A stretch of 64,000 nt of DNA from JARRQJ01 sp963810615. Its GTDB lineage: Bacteria; Pseudomonadota; Gammaproteobacteria; DRLM01. Location: contig CAWEOA010000008.1 of assembly GCA_963810615.1 (NCBI GenBank), positions 124,001-188,000 on the forward strand, in the 5' to 3' direction. The position numbers and the translations under genes are program-made. Each line of letters opens with the position of its first letter. The stretch's first letter is position 1. Below the pieces are notes generated by a model. It was not told the DNA's origin, did no database searches, and was given only the letters and a program-made list of their open reading frames with translations. Shown one piece after another: positions 27,991-36,710 of this stretch.

Positions 27991-29718
27991 CTAGGAAAAG
28001 GCCTGTTGCGGCGGCAGATCAAGCGGGCCGCGGAGAGCCATGGTCGTGCTGCCGGTCGGAGAGACGCCCCACTGCGATTGGGCGAGCCAGCTGGTAATGT
28101 CGGCGGCGGGCAAGGGGCGGCTCAAGTAGTAGCCTTGAACCTGGTCGCAGCCGAGTCCCTTAAGTCGTTCTAGTGTTTCTATATTCTCCACGCCCTCCGC
28201 CACCACCTGACAATCCAGATTATGGCCGAGATCGATGGTGGATTGTACGATTACGGCATCATCCGGGTCATTGATCATGTTCATGACGAAGGAGCAATCC
28301 ACCTTGATTTGCGAAACCGGCAGCTTTTTTAGATAGACGAGGGATGAATACCCGGTTCCGAAATCATCGATGGAAAGGTGAATGCCCATGTCATGGAGCC
28401 GCACCAATATTTTCAAGGCCCGTTCCGGGTCGTACATGATGGCATTCTCGGTGATTTCCAAGGTAAGGCTGCCGGCCGGGACCGCCCATTTGGCGAGTAA
28501 TCCGCCGAGCTTGACCGGCAGCCCGGGATCATGAAGGTTGCGCGGCGAAAGATTGACCGCCACGTTCAGCATATAGCCCATCTGTCGCCAGACGTGGCAT
28601 TGATACAGCGCTTCATCCATTACCCAGTAGGTCAGATTGCGGATTAAGTCGCTCTGTTCGGCAAGTTGAATGAACTCACCGGGTGATATCAAACCGTGTT
28701 CGGGGTGTTTCCAGCGCAACAGTGCCTCCATGCCCAGGGTGCGATTCAGAGTTAAATCCACTTTGGGTTGATAGTGGAGGAGAAGCTGTTGATTCTCTAT
28801 GGCGCTGCGCAATTCGCCCAATAAGGCCAGCCGCCGCTTGTTGTAAGGATCGAGGTTGGGGGAATACACGGTCAATCCCATGCCGCGGCGTTTAGAATGA
28901 TACATGGCGACTTCGGCGCGGCGGAAGAATTCGTGTGCGGTGACGGGGTGCTCGGGATAGGAGGCAATGCCGATACTGGAATGAATGTCTATCTCGATTT
29001 TGTCCAGGATGATCGGTGTTTCCAACATGCTTTGAATTTGCCGCGCTATCATGACGGCATCGTGTCCGTCATCGCGTGACAAGATTGCGAATTCATCGCC
29101 GCCCAGTCGGCTGCGGAGTTCCGCATCAGGGCTTGCTTCTATTATGCGAGAGGCGATTTTCTGTAACAGCTCGTCACCGAAGCGGTGGCCGAGTGTGTCG
29201 TTAACTTCCTTGAATCTATCCAAATCCAGAATTAAGAGTGACCATGCGCTACCATTGCCCTCGGTTTCCTCGAGGATGTTCGTCAGGCGTTCATGAAAGC
29301 GCTCCCGATTCAGCATGCCGGTGAGGGCGTCATACCGAGTCCGGTAAGACAGCTCTTTCCGCTGTCGACTAAGCTGTTTGATCATGGCATAGGACAGCGC
29401 CAGGGCTATCCAGATGGCAATGCCAATCACGATCAATGCATCGGCTGCAAATTGTGTGGCGGACGCGTTTACGGCTGCAATCTTGTAGTTGACGACGATG
29501 GCCGAAAGGATGGAACCCATTACGATCGCTATGAGAGTAAACAACGCTCGTTTGCCCACAGACGAACGCGGTTTAGCGTTTGGGTCGGTTGTTACTGTGG
29601 TCGACATTTGGACTTTCTGGATGACTTCCGGCGTGTTAACTCTATCGGCCATAGTTATGGCGGCTGAAGCCGATGGATTTTCAACCGCCGTAACTTCGGG
29701 AAACGTCATGAGCGTCAA
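27991..29718 (-). CDS. Membrane GGDEF-EAL protein
   Basis: 575 residues with two membrane segments (about 56-78 and 93-114) and a very short periplasmic loop between them. The GGDEF domain has an intact GGDEF at 206-210 but no RxxD inhibitory site (PDAE is in its place). The EAL domain has EALLRW at 331-336, ITENA, DDFGTGYSSL and VAEGVE, the residues needed for c-di-GMP hydrolysis. It could act in either direction; the full EAL set favours phosphodiesterase activity. Reads away from the beta-oxidation operon, with a 171-base shared upstream region. Confidence 0.92.
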   Translation of the reverse strand: MTLMTFPEVTAVENPSASAAITMADRVNTPEVIQKVQMSTTVTTDPNAKPRSSVGKRALFTLIAIVMGSILSAIVVNYKIAAVNASATQFAADALIVIGIAIWIALALSYAMIKQLSRQRKELSYRTRYDALTGMLNRERFHERLTNILEETEGNGSAWSLLILDLDRFKEVNDTLGHRFGDELLQKIASRIIEASPDAELRSRLGGDEFAILSRDDGHDAVMIARQIQSMLETPIILDKIEIDIHSSIGIASYPEHPVTAHEFFRRAEVAMYHSKRRGMGLTVYSPNLDPYNKRRLALLGELRSAIENQQLLLHYQPKVDLTLNRTLGMEALLRWKHPEHGLISPGEFIQLAEQSDLIRNLTYWVMDEALYQCHVWRQMGYMLNVAVNLSPRNLHDPGLPVKLGGLLAKWAVPAGSLTLEITENAIMYDPERALKILVRLHDMGIHLSIDDFGTGYSSLVYLKKLPVSQIKVDCSFVMNMINDPDDAVIVQSTIDLGHNLDCQVVAEGVENIETLERLKGLGCDQVQGYYLSRPLPAADITSWLAQSQWGVSPTGSTTMALRGPLDLPPQQAFS

Positions 29719-29889
29719 TCGCAGTGAGGCCCTAAGATATGGCCACTATTAATAAAATTAACCAAAATGCCGATAACGGCGGGATGCGGGAGTACAATGG
29801 AAGAGGGTGGTTTAATGAGGAATTGGCGCCAGGGAATACAGGGCTGAAATGTGCGATGAGCGATATCGAGATGGCTAAGGAGGCGCGAC

Positions 29890-30867
29890 GTGGGCTTGAA
29901 AAACTGGCTGGTTAAAAAGTTTACCGAGTGGCTGGTGCAGGAGCGCGACCGGCCGGCGATGCCCTTATGTGATTTCGCGCACCTGGCGGTGGAGATTCGC
30001 CCCGGCGATGTGCTGTTGGTGGAAGGTCGAAGCCGCGTCAGTGACATTATCAAAACCATTACCCAGACCATATGGACCCATTCCGCCCTTTACATCGGGC
30101 GCTTGCAGGACATCGATGATCCGGGATTGCGCACCTTGATCGAAAAATTCTACCAGGGTGACCCTAGCGAACAGTTGCTTATCGAGGCATTGCTGGGCGA
30201 GGGTACGCTGATCAAGCCCTTGTCGAAATACCGCGGTGAACATTTGCGCATATGTCGTCCCAAGAGCTTGTCGCAGCAGGATGCCCGGCACATCATCGGC
30301 TTTGCCGCCCATCACCTGGGTACCGAATACGATTTTCGTCAGATGGTGGACCTGGCGCGTTTCATGTATCCCTATCCCATCGTGCCGCGCCGTTGGCGTT
30401 CTACCTTATTTGAATACCACGCCGGCGTATCCACCCGCACCGTGTGTTCCTCCATGATCGCCGCCGCCTTTGCCAGCGTGAATTATCCCGTCATGCCGCT
30501 GGTGCATCGCGGTGAGGACGGCAAGCTGCAGCTCTATAATCGCAATCCCCGCCTGTATACGCCGCGCGATTTTGACGATTCTCCCTACTTCGACATCATC
30601 AAATATCCCATTCTGGGCTTGGATGATCTTGCCCTCTACCGGCAACTGCCGTGGAACAAGGACGGCGTGGTGTGCAATGACGCCAACGATTGCTTCATTC
30701 CCGATCCTATGCAACCCTCCGTCAAGGTGCCGGTGGCATTGGGTAATGAGCGCATCGAGCCCAGGCTGAACGAACCCCTCGACAAAGGTTCAAATAGCCT
30801 GTCGGAGATGGTGGGTTTGGATAAAGACCCCGTGTTTTGGTTAGGGAAGAAAGAAGGACCTTCATGA
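29890..30867 (+). CDS. YiiX-like permuted NlpC/P60-family cysteine hydrolase
   Basis: 325 residues starting at GTG 29890, with an excellent AAGGAGG ribosome-binding site just upstream. The fold is the circularly permuted papain-like type of YiiX/YebB proteins: His64 in IWTHSALYIG, Glu99 in LLIEAL and Cys186 in RTVCSSMIAAAF form the catalytic set. Members are proposed amidases or acyl hydrolases acting on lipids or peptidoglycan. No signal peptide is visible, so it is probably cytoplasmic. It overlaps fadE by four bases (ATGA), which ties it to fatty-acid metabolism and suggests a lipid-linked substrate; this is inference. Confidence 0.82.
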   Translation: MGLKNWLVKKFTEWLVQERDRPAMPLCDFAHLAVEIRPGDVLLVEGRSRVSDIIKTITQTIWTHSALYIGRLQDIDDPGLRTLIEKFYQGDPSEQLLIEALLGEGTLIKPLSKYRGEHLRICRPKSLSQQDARHIIGFAAHHLGTEYDFRQMVDLARFMYPYPIVPRRWRSTLFEYHAGVSTRTVCSSMIAAAFASVNYPVMPLVHRGEDGKLQLYNRNPRLYTPRDFDDSPYFDIIKYPILGLDDLALYRQLPWNKDGVVCNDANDCFIPDPMQPSVKVPVALGNERIEPRLNEPLDKGSNSLSEMVGLDKDPVFWLGKKEGPS

Positions 30868-33308
30868 CGGCAGGGATTTGGGTGTTGTCAGGCTTGTTCA
30901 CGCTCGCGCTCTTAGTCTATTGGCGCCTATCATTGCGTATCAGTGCCGCGATCGTGTTGGTGCTGACGCTTATGGCTACGGTATTTTTACATTTACCCGT
31001 GTTATTGCTGATAGCGGCGTGGTTGGTGAGTGTGGTGATGATCGCGCTCACCTTTACCGCCTTGCGTCGCTCCATGATCAGTGATCGGATCCTGCCTCTG
31101 CTACGCCGCGCCATGCCCGCCATGTCGCAAACCGAGTACGAGGCCTTGGAAGCCGGTACCGTGTGGTGGGACGGCGAACTGTTCAGCGGCCGTCCCGCGT
31201 GGCGCAAATTACTGGAGACTCCGCCGCCCCGCTTGACGGTGGAAGAGCAGGCATTTATAGACGGCCCGGTGGAAGAGCTTTGCCGGATGCTCGATGACTG
31301 GCGCATTACCCAGGAGGATTTCGATCTGCCGCCGCAAGTGTGGGAGTTCATCAAGCACAAAGGCTTCTTCGGCATGATCATTCCCACCAGTTACGGCGGC
31401 CTGGGTTTCTCGGCCTTGGCCCATTCCGCGGTCGTGATGAAAATCGCCACGCGTAGTATCACTGCGGCTGTGACGGTGATGGTGCCCAACTCCTTGGGAC
31501 CCGCCGAGTTGTTGTTGCATTACGGTACCGAGGGACAAAAGAATTACTATCTCGGCCGCCTGGCGCGGGGCGAGGAAATACCGTGCTTCGCCCTCACCGG
31601 GCCGGAGGCGGGCTCCGATGCCAGTTCCATCCCCGACACCGGTATCGTCTGTCGCGGTGAATTCGCCGGCAAGGAGACCCTGGGAATCCGCCTCAATTGG
31701 GAGAAGCGGTATATCACCTTGGGGCCGGTGGCGACGGTGCTGGGATTGGCCTTCAAACTTTACGATCCGGATCGTCTGCTGGGTAAGCGTCAGGAATTGG
31801 GGATCACCTGCGCCCTCATTCCCACCGATACGCCCGGCATCGAGATCGGTAACCGCCATTTCCCGCTGAACATCGCCTTTCAAAACGGTCCGAATCGCGG
31901 CCGCGACGTGTTCATTCCCATGGAGTGGATCATCGGCGGTGTCGAGCGCATCGGTCAAGGTTGGCGCATGTTGATGGAGAGCCTGGCGGCGGGACGTTCC
32001 ATTTCCCTGCCGGCCTTGAGTACCGGCGCCGGCAAATTGGTGTGCCGCGCCACCGGCGGCTATGCCCGCATCCGTAAGCAATTCAAGACGCCCATCGGGC
32101 ACTTCGAAGGCGTGGAGGAAGTCCTGGCGCGCATGGCAGCCTCTACTTATATGATGGATGCGGCACGCATCATGACCGCCGGTGCCGTGGACAGCGGCGA
32201 AAAGCCCTCGGTTATTTCGGCGATCGTGAAATATCAGCTGACAGAGCGCATGCGGCGCATCGTTAACGATGCCATGGATGTGCAGGGGGGTGCCGGTATC
32301 TGCATGGGGCCGCGCAATTTACTGGGCAGGGCCTATCAGGCCATCCCCATCAGCATTACGGTGGAAGGTGCCAACATCCTCACGCGCAGCTTGATCATCT
32401 TCGGCCAGGGCGCGGTGCGTTGTCATCCTTATGTGTTGAAAGAGATGCAGGCGCTGACGGAGAAAAATCACTACGCCGCATCACGGGATTTCGACGCGGC
32501 GCTGTTCGGACATATCGGCTTTACCCTGAGTAATGGCGTGCGCGCCTTTTGGTTGGGTCTCAGCGGCGCGCGCTTGGCGATGGTGCCGGTCCGCGGTGCC
32601 TCGCGCCGTTATTTTCAACGGCTCACCCGCATGAGCGCGGCCTTTGCCTTGGCCGCGGACCTCGCCATGCTGGTGTTGGGCGGCAGCTTGAAGCGCAAGG
32701 AAAAACTCTCCGGGCGCTTCGCCGATGTGTTGAGTCAATTGTATCTGGCGTCGGCGGTTTTGAAACATTACCGGGATCAAGGCAGCCCCGAGTCTGATTG
32801 GCCTTTGGTGCAATGGGCCTGTGAGGATGCATTGCATGCCACTCAGGAAGGGCTGGACGGATTGTTAAAAAACTTCCCGCTACGCTGGCTGGCATTCATA
32901 GTGCGTGCGTTGATATTCCCGCTCGGCAAGACCTATTCGCCGCCCGGCGATCACGTCGGCCACCTGGCGGCCAAGCTGCTGCTGTCGCCTTCCGATGCGC
33001 GGGACCGCCTAACTGCGGGCATGTTCCTACCCCAAGGAGATGATGAATCCCTGGGTCGCATTGAAGCTGCCCTGGCACAGATCGAGCGTGCCGATGCGGT
33101 GGAAAAGGTGTTGAGCAACAGTATCAAGAGCGGGCTGTTGCCCAAGGCGCCCATCGCCTCGCTGATCGACCTGGCGGTGGAACGGGATATCATCGACCGG
33201 CATGACGCCGAACAACTCCGCGCCGCCGAGGCGCTGCGGCGCGAAGTGATCAGCGTGGATGATTTTCCTAAAGAGTATTTACAGCAGCCATTACGCAGCG
33301 GTGCTTAA
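30864..33308 (+). CDS. fadE: Acyl-CoA dehydrogenase FadE
   Basis: 814 residues from ATG 30864, exactly the length of E. coli FadE; the upstream in-frame ATG at 30837 lies inside the previous gene and is rejected. N-terminal membrane segments (about residues 3-22, 27-65) anchor it to the inner membrane. The acyl-CoA dehydrogenase domain follows (about 105-500), with ALTGPEAGSDASSIPD and the FAD-binding DVQGGAGICMGP. It catalyses the first step of beta-oxidation, forming trans-2-enoyl-CoA. The gene is coupled to the YiiX-like gene and followed by thiolase and multifunctional protein genes. Confidence 0.95.
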   Translation: MTAGIWVLSGLFTLALLVYWRLSLRISAAIVLVLTLMATVFLHLPVLLLIAAWLVSVVMIALTFTALRRSMISDRILPLLRRAMPAMSQTEYEALEAGTVWWDGELFSGRPAWRKLLETPPPRLTVEEQAFIDGPVEELCRMLDDWRITQEDFDLPPQVWEFIKHKGFFGMIIPTSYGGLGFSALAHSAVVMKIATRSITAAVTVMVPNSLGPAELLLHYGTEGQKNYYLGRLARGEEIPCFALTGPEAGSDASSIPDTGIVCRGEFAGKETLGIRLNWEKRYITLGPVATVLGLAFKLYDPDRLLGKRQELGITCALIPTDTPGIEIGNRHFPLNIAFQNGPNRGRDVFIPMEWIIGGVERIGQGWRMLMESLAAGRSISLPALSTGAGKLVCRATGGYARIRKQFKTPIGHFEGVEEVLARMAASTYMMDAARIMTAGAVDSGEKPSVISAIVKYQLTERMRRIVNDAMDVQGGAGICMGPRNLLGRAYQAIPISITVEGANILTRSLIIFGQGAVRCHPYVLKEMQALTEKNHYAASRDFDAALFGHIGFTLSNGVRAFWLGLSGARLAMVPVRGASRRYFQRLTRMSAAFALAADLAMLVLGGSLKRKEKLSGRFADVLSQLYLASAVLKHYRDQGSPESDWPLVQWACEDALHATQEGLDGLLKNFPLRWLAFIVRALIFPLGKTYSPPGDHVGHLAAKLLLSPSDARDRLTAGMFLPQGDDESLGRIEAALAQIERADAVEKVLSNSIKSGLLPKAPIASLIDLAVERDIIDRHDAEQLRAAEALRREVISVDDFPKEYLQQPLRSGA

Positions 33309-33341
33309 CAGGTATGGACCCCGCTGTCAGGAGGCGATGAC

Positions 33342-34649
33342 ATGTCAGACAAGCAAGCGAGATATAAAGGGCGTCCGGTCTATGTGGTGGACGGGGCGCG
33401 CACGCCGCAATTGAAGTCCAAGGGTATGCCGGGTCCGTTTACGGCATCCGATCTGGCGGTGGGCGTGGGCCGGCCGCTGTTGCTGCGCCAGCCCTTCGAA
33501 CCCGATGCCTTCGACGAAGTGATACTCGGCTGTGTCATGCCCGGTCCCGATGAGGCCAATATCGCCCGGCTGGTGGCCCTGCGCCTGGGCTGCGGTCAGC
33601 GCATCCCGGCGTGGACGGTACAGCGTAATTGCGCCTCCGGCATGCAGGCCCTGGATTCGGCCTTTCACGATATCGCCGACGGTCGCGCCGATCTGGTGCT
33701 GGCGGGCGGTACCGAGGCCATGAGCCGTGCGCCGGTGTTGTTCGGCGAGGCCATGGTGGCGTGGTTGGCGCAATGGAGTGCGGCGCGTGACATGGGGTCG
33801 CGGATGAAGGCCTTGACCAAACTGCGGTTGGCCCACTTGGCGCCGGTCATCGGTCTGTTGCGCGGTCTCACCGATCCCTTGGTGGGACTGAACATGGGTC
33901 AGACCGCGGAGAATCTCGCTTACCGCTTTCATCTCAGCCGCGAACAATTGGATGCCTTCGCCTTGGAAAGCCACCAACGCCTCGCCTTGGCCCAGGATCA
34001 AGGTCGGCTCAACGAGATTGAGGCGCTCTATGACAGCAAAGGCAATGTCTATGCCGCCGACGACGGTCTGCGGCGCGATACCGACATGGCCCGCCTCGGG
34101 AAATTGAAGCCGGTATTCGACCGAAAATTCGGCATGGTCACCGCCGGCAACAGCGCCCAGGTTACCGACGGCGCCGCCTTGCTGATCCTCGCCAGCGAAG
34201 ATGCCGTCAATCGTCATCAACTCCCGGTGCTGGGCCGCTTGCTGGACAGCCAGTGGGCGGGCGTGGATCCGGCGCAGATGGGTTTGGGGCCGGCGAATGC
34301 CATGGCGCCCCTGCTGCAGCGCGGCGGCTTTCAGGTGGATGATATCGATTATTGGGAAATCAACGAGGCCTTCGCCGCCCAGGTATTGGCGGTGCTGGCC
34401 GCGTTAAACGATGAAAGCTATTGCCGTGAAGAGCTGGGTTGGGACAGGGCGGTGGGTAAGATCGATCATTCGCGCCTCAACGTCGACGGCGGCGGCGTCA
34501 GCCTGGGTCACCCGGTGGGTGCCAGCGGCGCGCGCATCGTCCTGCATCTCTTGCATGTGTTGCAACAGCGCAAGGCCCGGCGCGGTATCGCCAGTCTGTG
34601 CATCGGCGGCGGCCAGGGCGGCGCCATGCTGGTGGAAAGAGAGGTTTAG
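33342..34649 (+). CDS. Acetyl-CoA C-acyltransferase (FadI/FadA-type thiolase)
   Basis: 435 residues, the length of FadI-type thiolases. Cleaves 3-ketoacyl-CoA with CoA to acetyl-CoA and a shortened acyl-CoA. Active-site residues are all present: nucleophile Cys97 in QRNCASGMQ, His390 in LGHPVGASGAR and Cys420 in LCIGGGQGGAM. A good ribosome-binding site (CAGGAGG) lies 6 bases before the ATG. It is followed by the FadB-type gene after only three bases, so the two probably form a trifunctional complex. Confidence 0.93.
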   Translation: MSDKQARYKGRPVYVVDGARTPQLKSKGMPGPFTASDLAVGVGRPLLLRQPFEPDAFDEVILGCVMPGPDEANIARLVALRLGCGQRIPAWTVQRNCASGMQALDSAFHDIADGRADLVLAGGTEAMSRAPVLFGEAMVAWLAQWSAARDMGSRMKALTKLRLAHLAPVIGLLRGLTDPLVGLNMGQTAENLAYRFHLSREQLDAFALESHQRLALAQDQGRLNEIEALYDSKGNVYAADDGLRRDTDMARLGKLKPVFDRKFGMVTAGNSAQVTDGAALLILASEDAVNRHQLPVLGRLLDSQWAGVDPAQMGLGPANAMAPLLQRGGFQVDDIDYWEINEAFAAQVLAVLAALNDESYCREELGWDRAVGKIDHSRLNVDGGGVSLGHPVGASGARIVLHLLHVLQQRKARRGIASLCIGGGQGGAMLVEREV

Positions 34650-34652
34650 CTT

Positions 34653-36686
34653 ATGGCCGTACTCGGTTCATATCGGAATTGGCGTCTGGAAACGGACGCC
34701 GCCCGCATCGCCTGGTTGTATGCGGACAAGGCGGACAGCAGCACCAATGTACTTTCCCGGGAGGTCCTGGAAGAGCTGCATTTCATCATCGACCGTATCA
34801 CCGCCGAACGTCCCCAAGGGCTGATCATTTTATCCGCCAAGGGTAACGGTTTTATCGCCGGGGCGGATGTCAAGGAGTTCACCGCCATACAGGATTATGA
34901 AGAGGCCTTGGAGCTGATCACGCGGGGTCAGTCTATTCTCGATCGCATCGAGAAACTGCCGTTTCCCACGGTGGCGATGATTCACGGCTTTTGCCTGGGT
35001 GGCGGCATGGAACTGGCGTTGGCCTGCCGCTACCGGATTGCGGAGGACGACCCCCGCACCCGTTTGGGTTTGCCCGAAGTACGTCTCGGCATTCATCCCG
35101 GATTCGGCGGCACGGTGCGTCTGCCGCCCTTGATCGGCGCACCGCTGGCCATGGATCTGATGTTGAGCGGTCGCAGCGTCGAGGCGCGCCGGGCGCAACG
35201 CATGGGCCTGGTGGACTTCGCGGTACCGCAGCGGCAATTGCGGCGCGCCGCCCTGGCGATATTGAAAGAACAGCCTTTGGCGCATCGGCCCGGTTTCGTG
35301 GCGCGCATGAGCAATGCCGCATTGGTGCGGCCGCTGCTGGCGGCGTTCATGCGTAGGAAGACCGTGGAAAAGGCGGCGCCCGCCCATTATCCCGCGCCTT
35401 TTGCGCTCATCGATCTGTGGGCCGAACACGGCGGTGATCGCGAGCGTATGATGCAGGAAGAGGGACGGTCGGTGGCGCGACTCCTGATCGGAGAGACGGC
35501 ACAGAATCTGGTCAGGGTCTTCACGCTCCAGGAGCGTCTCAAGTCATTGGGTCGTGGCGGCGATTTCACGCCGCGGCGCGTGCATGTGATCGGGGCCGGC
35601 GTCATGGGCGGTGACATTGCGGCATGGTGCGCATTACGCGGACTGCAGGTGACGGTTCAGGATCGCAATCACGAATCCCTGGCGCGGGTGATGAAACGCG
35701 CCTATGGCTTATTCAAGAAAAAACTCAAACAACCCCGCTTGGTGCGGGCCGCCATGGATCGTTTGATTCCGGACAAGAACGGCATGGGCCTCAGGCGCGC
35801 CGATGTGGTGATCGAGGCGATCTTCGAGGATATCGAGGCCAAGCAAGGCTTGTATCGGGAGATCGAGCCCCTGATACGTTCCGATGCTTTGTTGGCCACC
35901 AATACCTCCAGTATTCCGCTTGAAACCTTGAGTGAGGCCCTGTCGCGTCCTGAGCGTTTGGTGGGTGTGCACTTCTTCAATCCGGTGGCCCAGATGCAGT
36001 TGGTAGAGGTGGTGAGCAGTCCGATTACGGCACCGGAGGTAGCCGGGCAGGCCGCCGCCTTCGTGCGTCACATCGACCGCCTGCCCTTGCCGGTCAAGGG
36101 TACACCGGGATTTTTGGTGAACCGGGTGCTGATGCCTTACCTGCTCGAAGCCGTGGCCTTGGAGTCCGAAGGGGTGCCGGCCGCGGTCATCGATCAAGCC
36201 GCCACCCAATTCGGCATGCCTATGGGCCCGATCCTGCTGGCGGATACCGTGGGTCTGGATATATGTCTTTCCGTGGCGGAGATCCTTGCTCAGCAGCTGC
36301 ACGGCGTTGTGCCGGAGCGCTTGCGGGAATTGGTGGCGGCGGGTCGTTTGGGACGTAAGAGCGGCCAGGGCTTCTACAGCTACAAAGGCGGCAAGCCCGA
36401 CAAGGCCAAGTTCGATAAAGAGGATAAGATCGCCCCGGAGATCACGGACCGCTTGATGTTCCGCTATTTTAACGAAGCGGTAGCCTGTCTGCGGGAAGGG
36501 GTTGTGGCGGATGCCGGCTTACTCGATGCCGGCATGATCTTCGGTACCGGTTTTGCGCCGTTTCGCGGCGGGCCGATGCATTATATCGAAATGACCGGCT
36601 TGCCCCACGGACGACAACGTCTGGAGGAACTGGAGAATATCTACGGTGAGCGCTTTCACCCTGATCCGGCTTGGATCGGAAAATAA
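34653..36686 (+). CDS. Enoyl-CoA hydratase / 3-hydroxyacyl-CoA dehydrogenase (FadB/FadJ type)
   Basis: 677 residues, somewhat shorter than E. coli FadB (729) or FadJ (714). Residues about 1-190 form the crotonase domain with GNGFIAGADVKEF (oxyanion hole) and the catalytic glutamate region RLGLPEVRLGIHPGFGG. The NAD-binding Rossmann motif VIGAGVMGGDIAAW lies at about residue 310, followed by HFFNPVAQMQLVEVV with the dehydrogenase catalytic His, and the C-terminal 3HCDH domains. It hydrates and oxidises enoyl-CoA between the FadE and thiolase steps. End of the operon; the next gene converges. Confidence 0.93.
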   Translation: MAVLGSYRNWRLETDAARIAWLYADKADSSTNVLSREVLEELHFIIDRITAERPQGLIILSAKGNGFIAGADVKEFTAIQDYEEALELITRGQSILDRIEKLPFPTVAMIHGFCLGGGMELALACRYRIAEDDPRTRLGLPEVRLGIHPGFGGTVRLPPLIGAPLAMDLMLSGRSVEARRAQRMGLVDFAVPQRQLRRAALAILKEQPLAHRPGFVARMSNAALVRPLLAAFMRRKTVEKAAPAHYPAPFALIDLWAEHGGDRERMMQEEGRSVARLLIGETAQNLVRVFTLQERLKSLGRGGDFTPRRVHVIGAGVMGGDIAAWCALRGLQVTVQDRNHESLARVMKRAYGLFKKKLKQPRLVRAAMDRLIPDKNGMGLRRADVVIEAIFEDIEAKQGLYREIEPLIRSDALLATNTSSIPLETLSEALSRPERLVGVHFFNPVAQMQLVEVVSSPITAPEVAGQAAAFVRHIDRLPLPVKGTPGFLVNRVLMPYLLEAVALESEGVPAAVIDQAATQFGMPMGPILLADTVGLDICLSVAEILAQQLHGVVPERLRELVAAGRLGRKSGQGFYSYKGGKPDKAKFDKEDKIAPEITDRLMFRYFNEAVACLREGVVADAGLLDAGMIFGTGFAPFRGGPMHYIEMTGLPHGRQRLEELENIYGERFHPDPAWIGK

Positions 36687-36710
36687 CCAAGCCCTTAGAG
36701 TCTGGACGAT

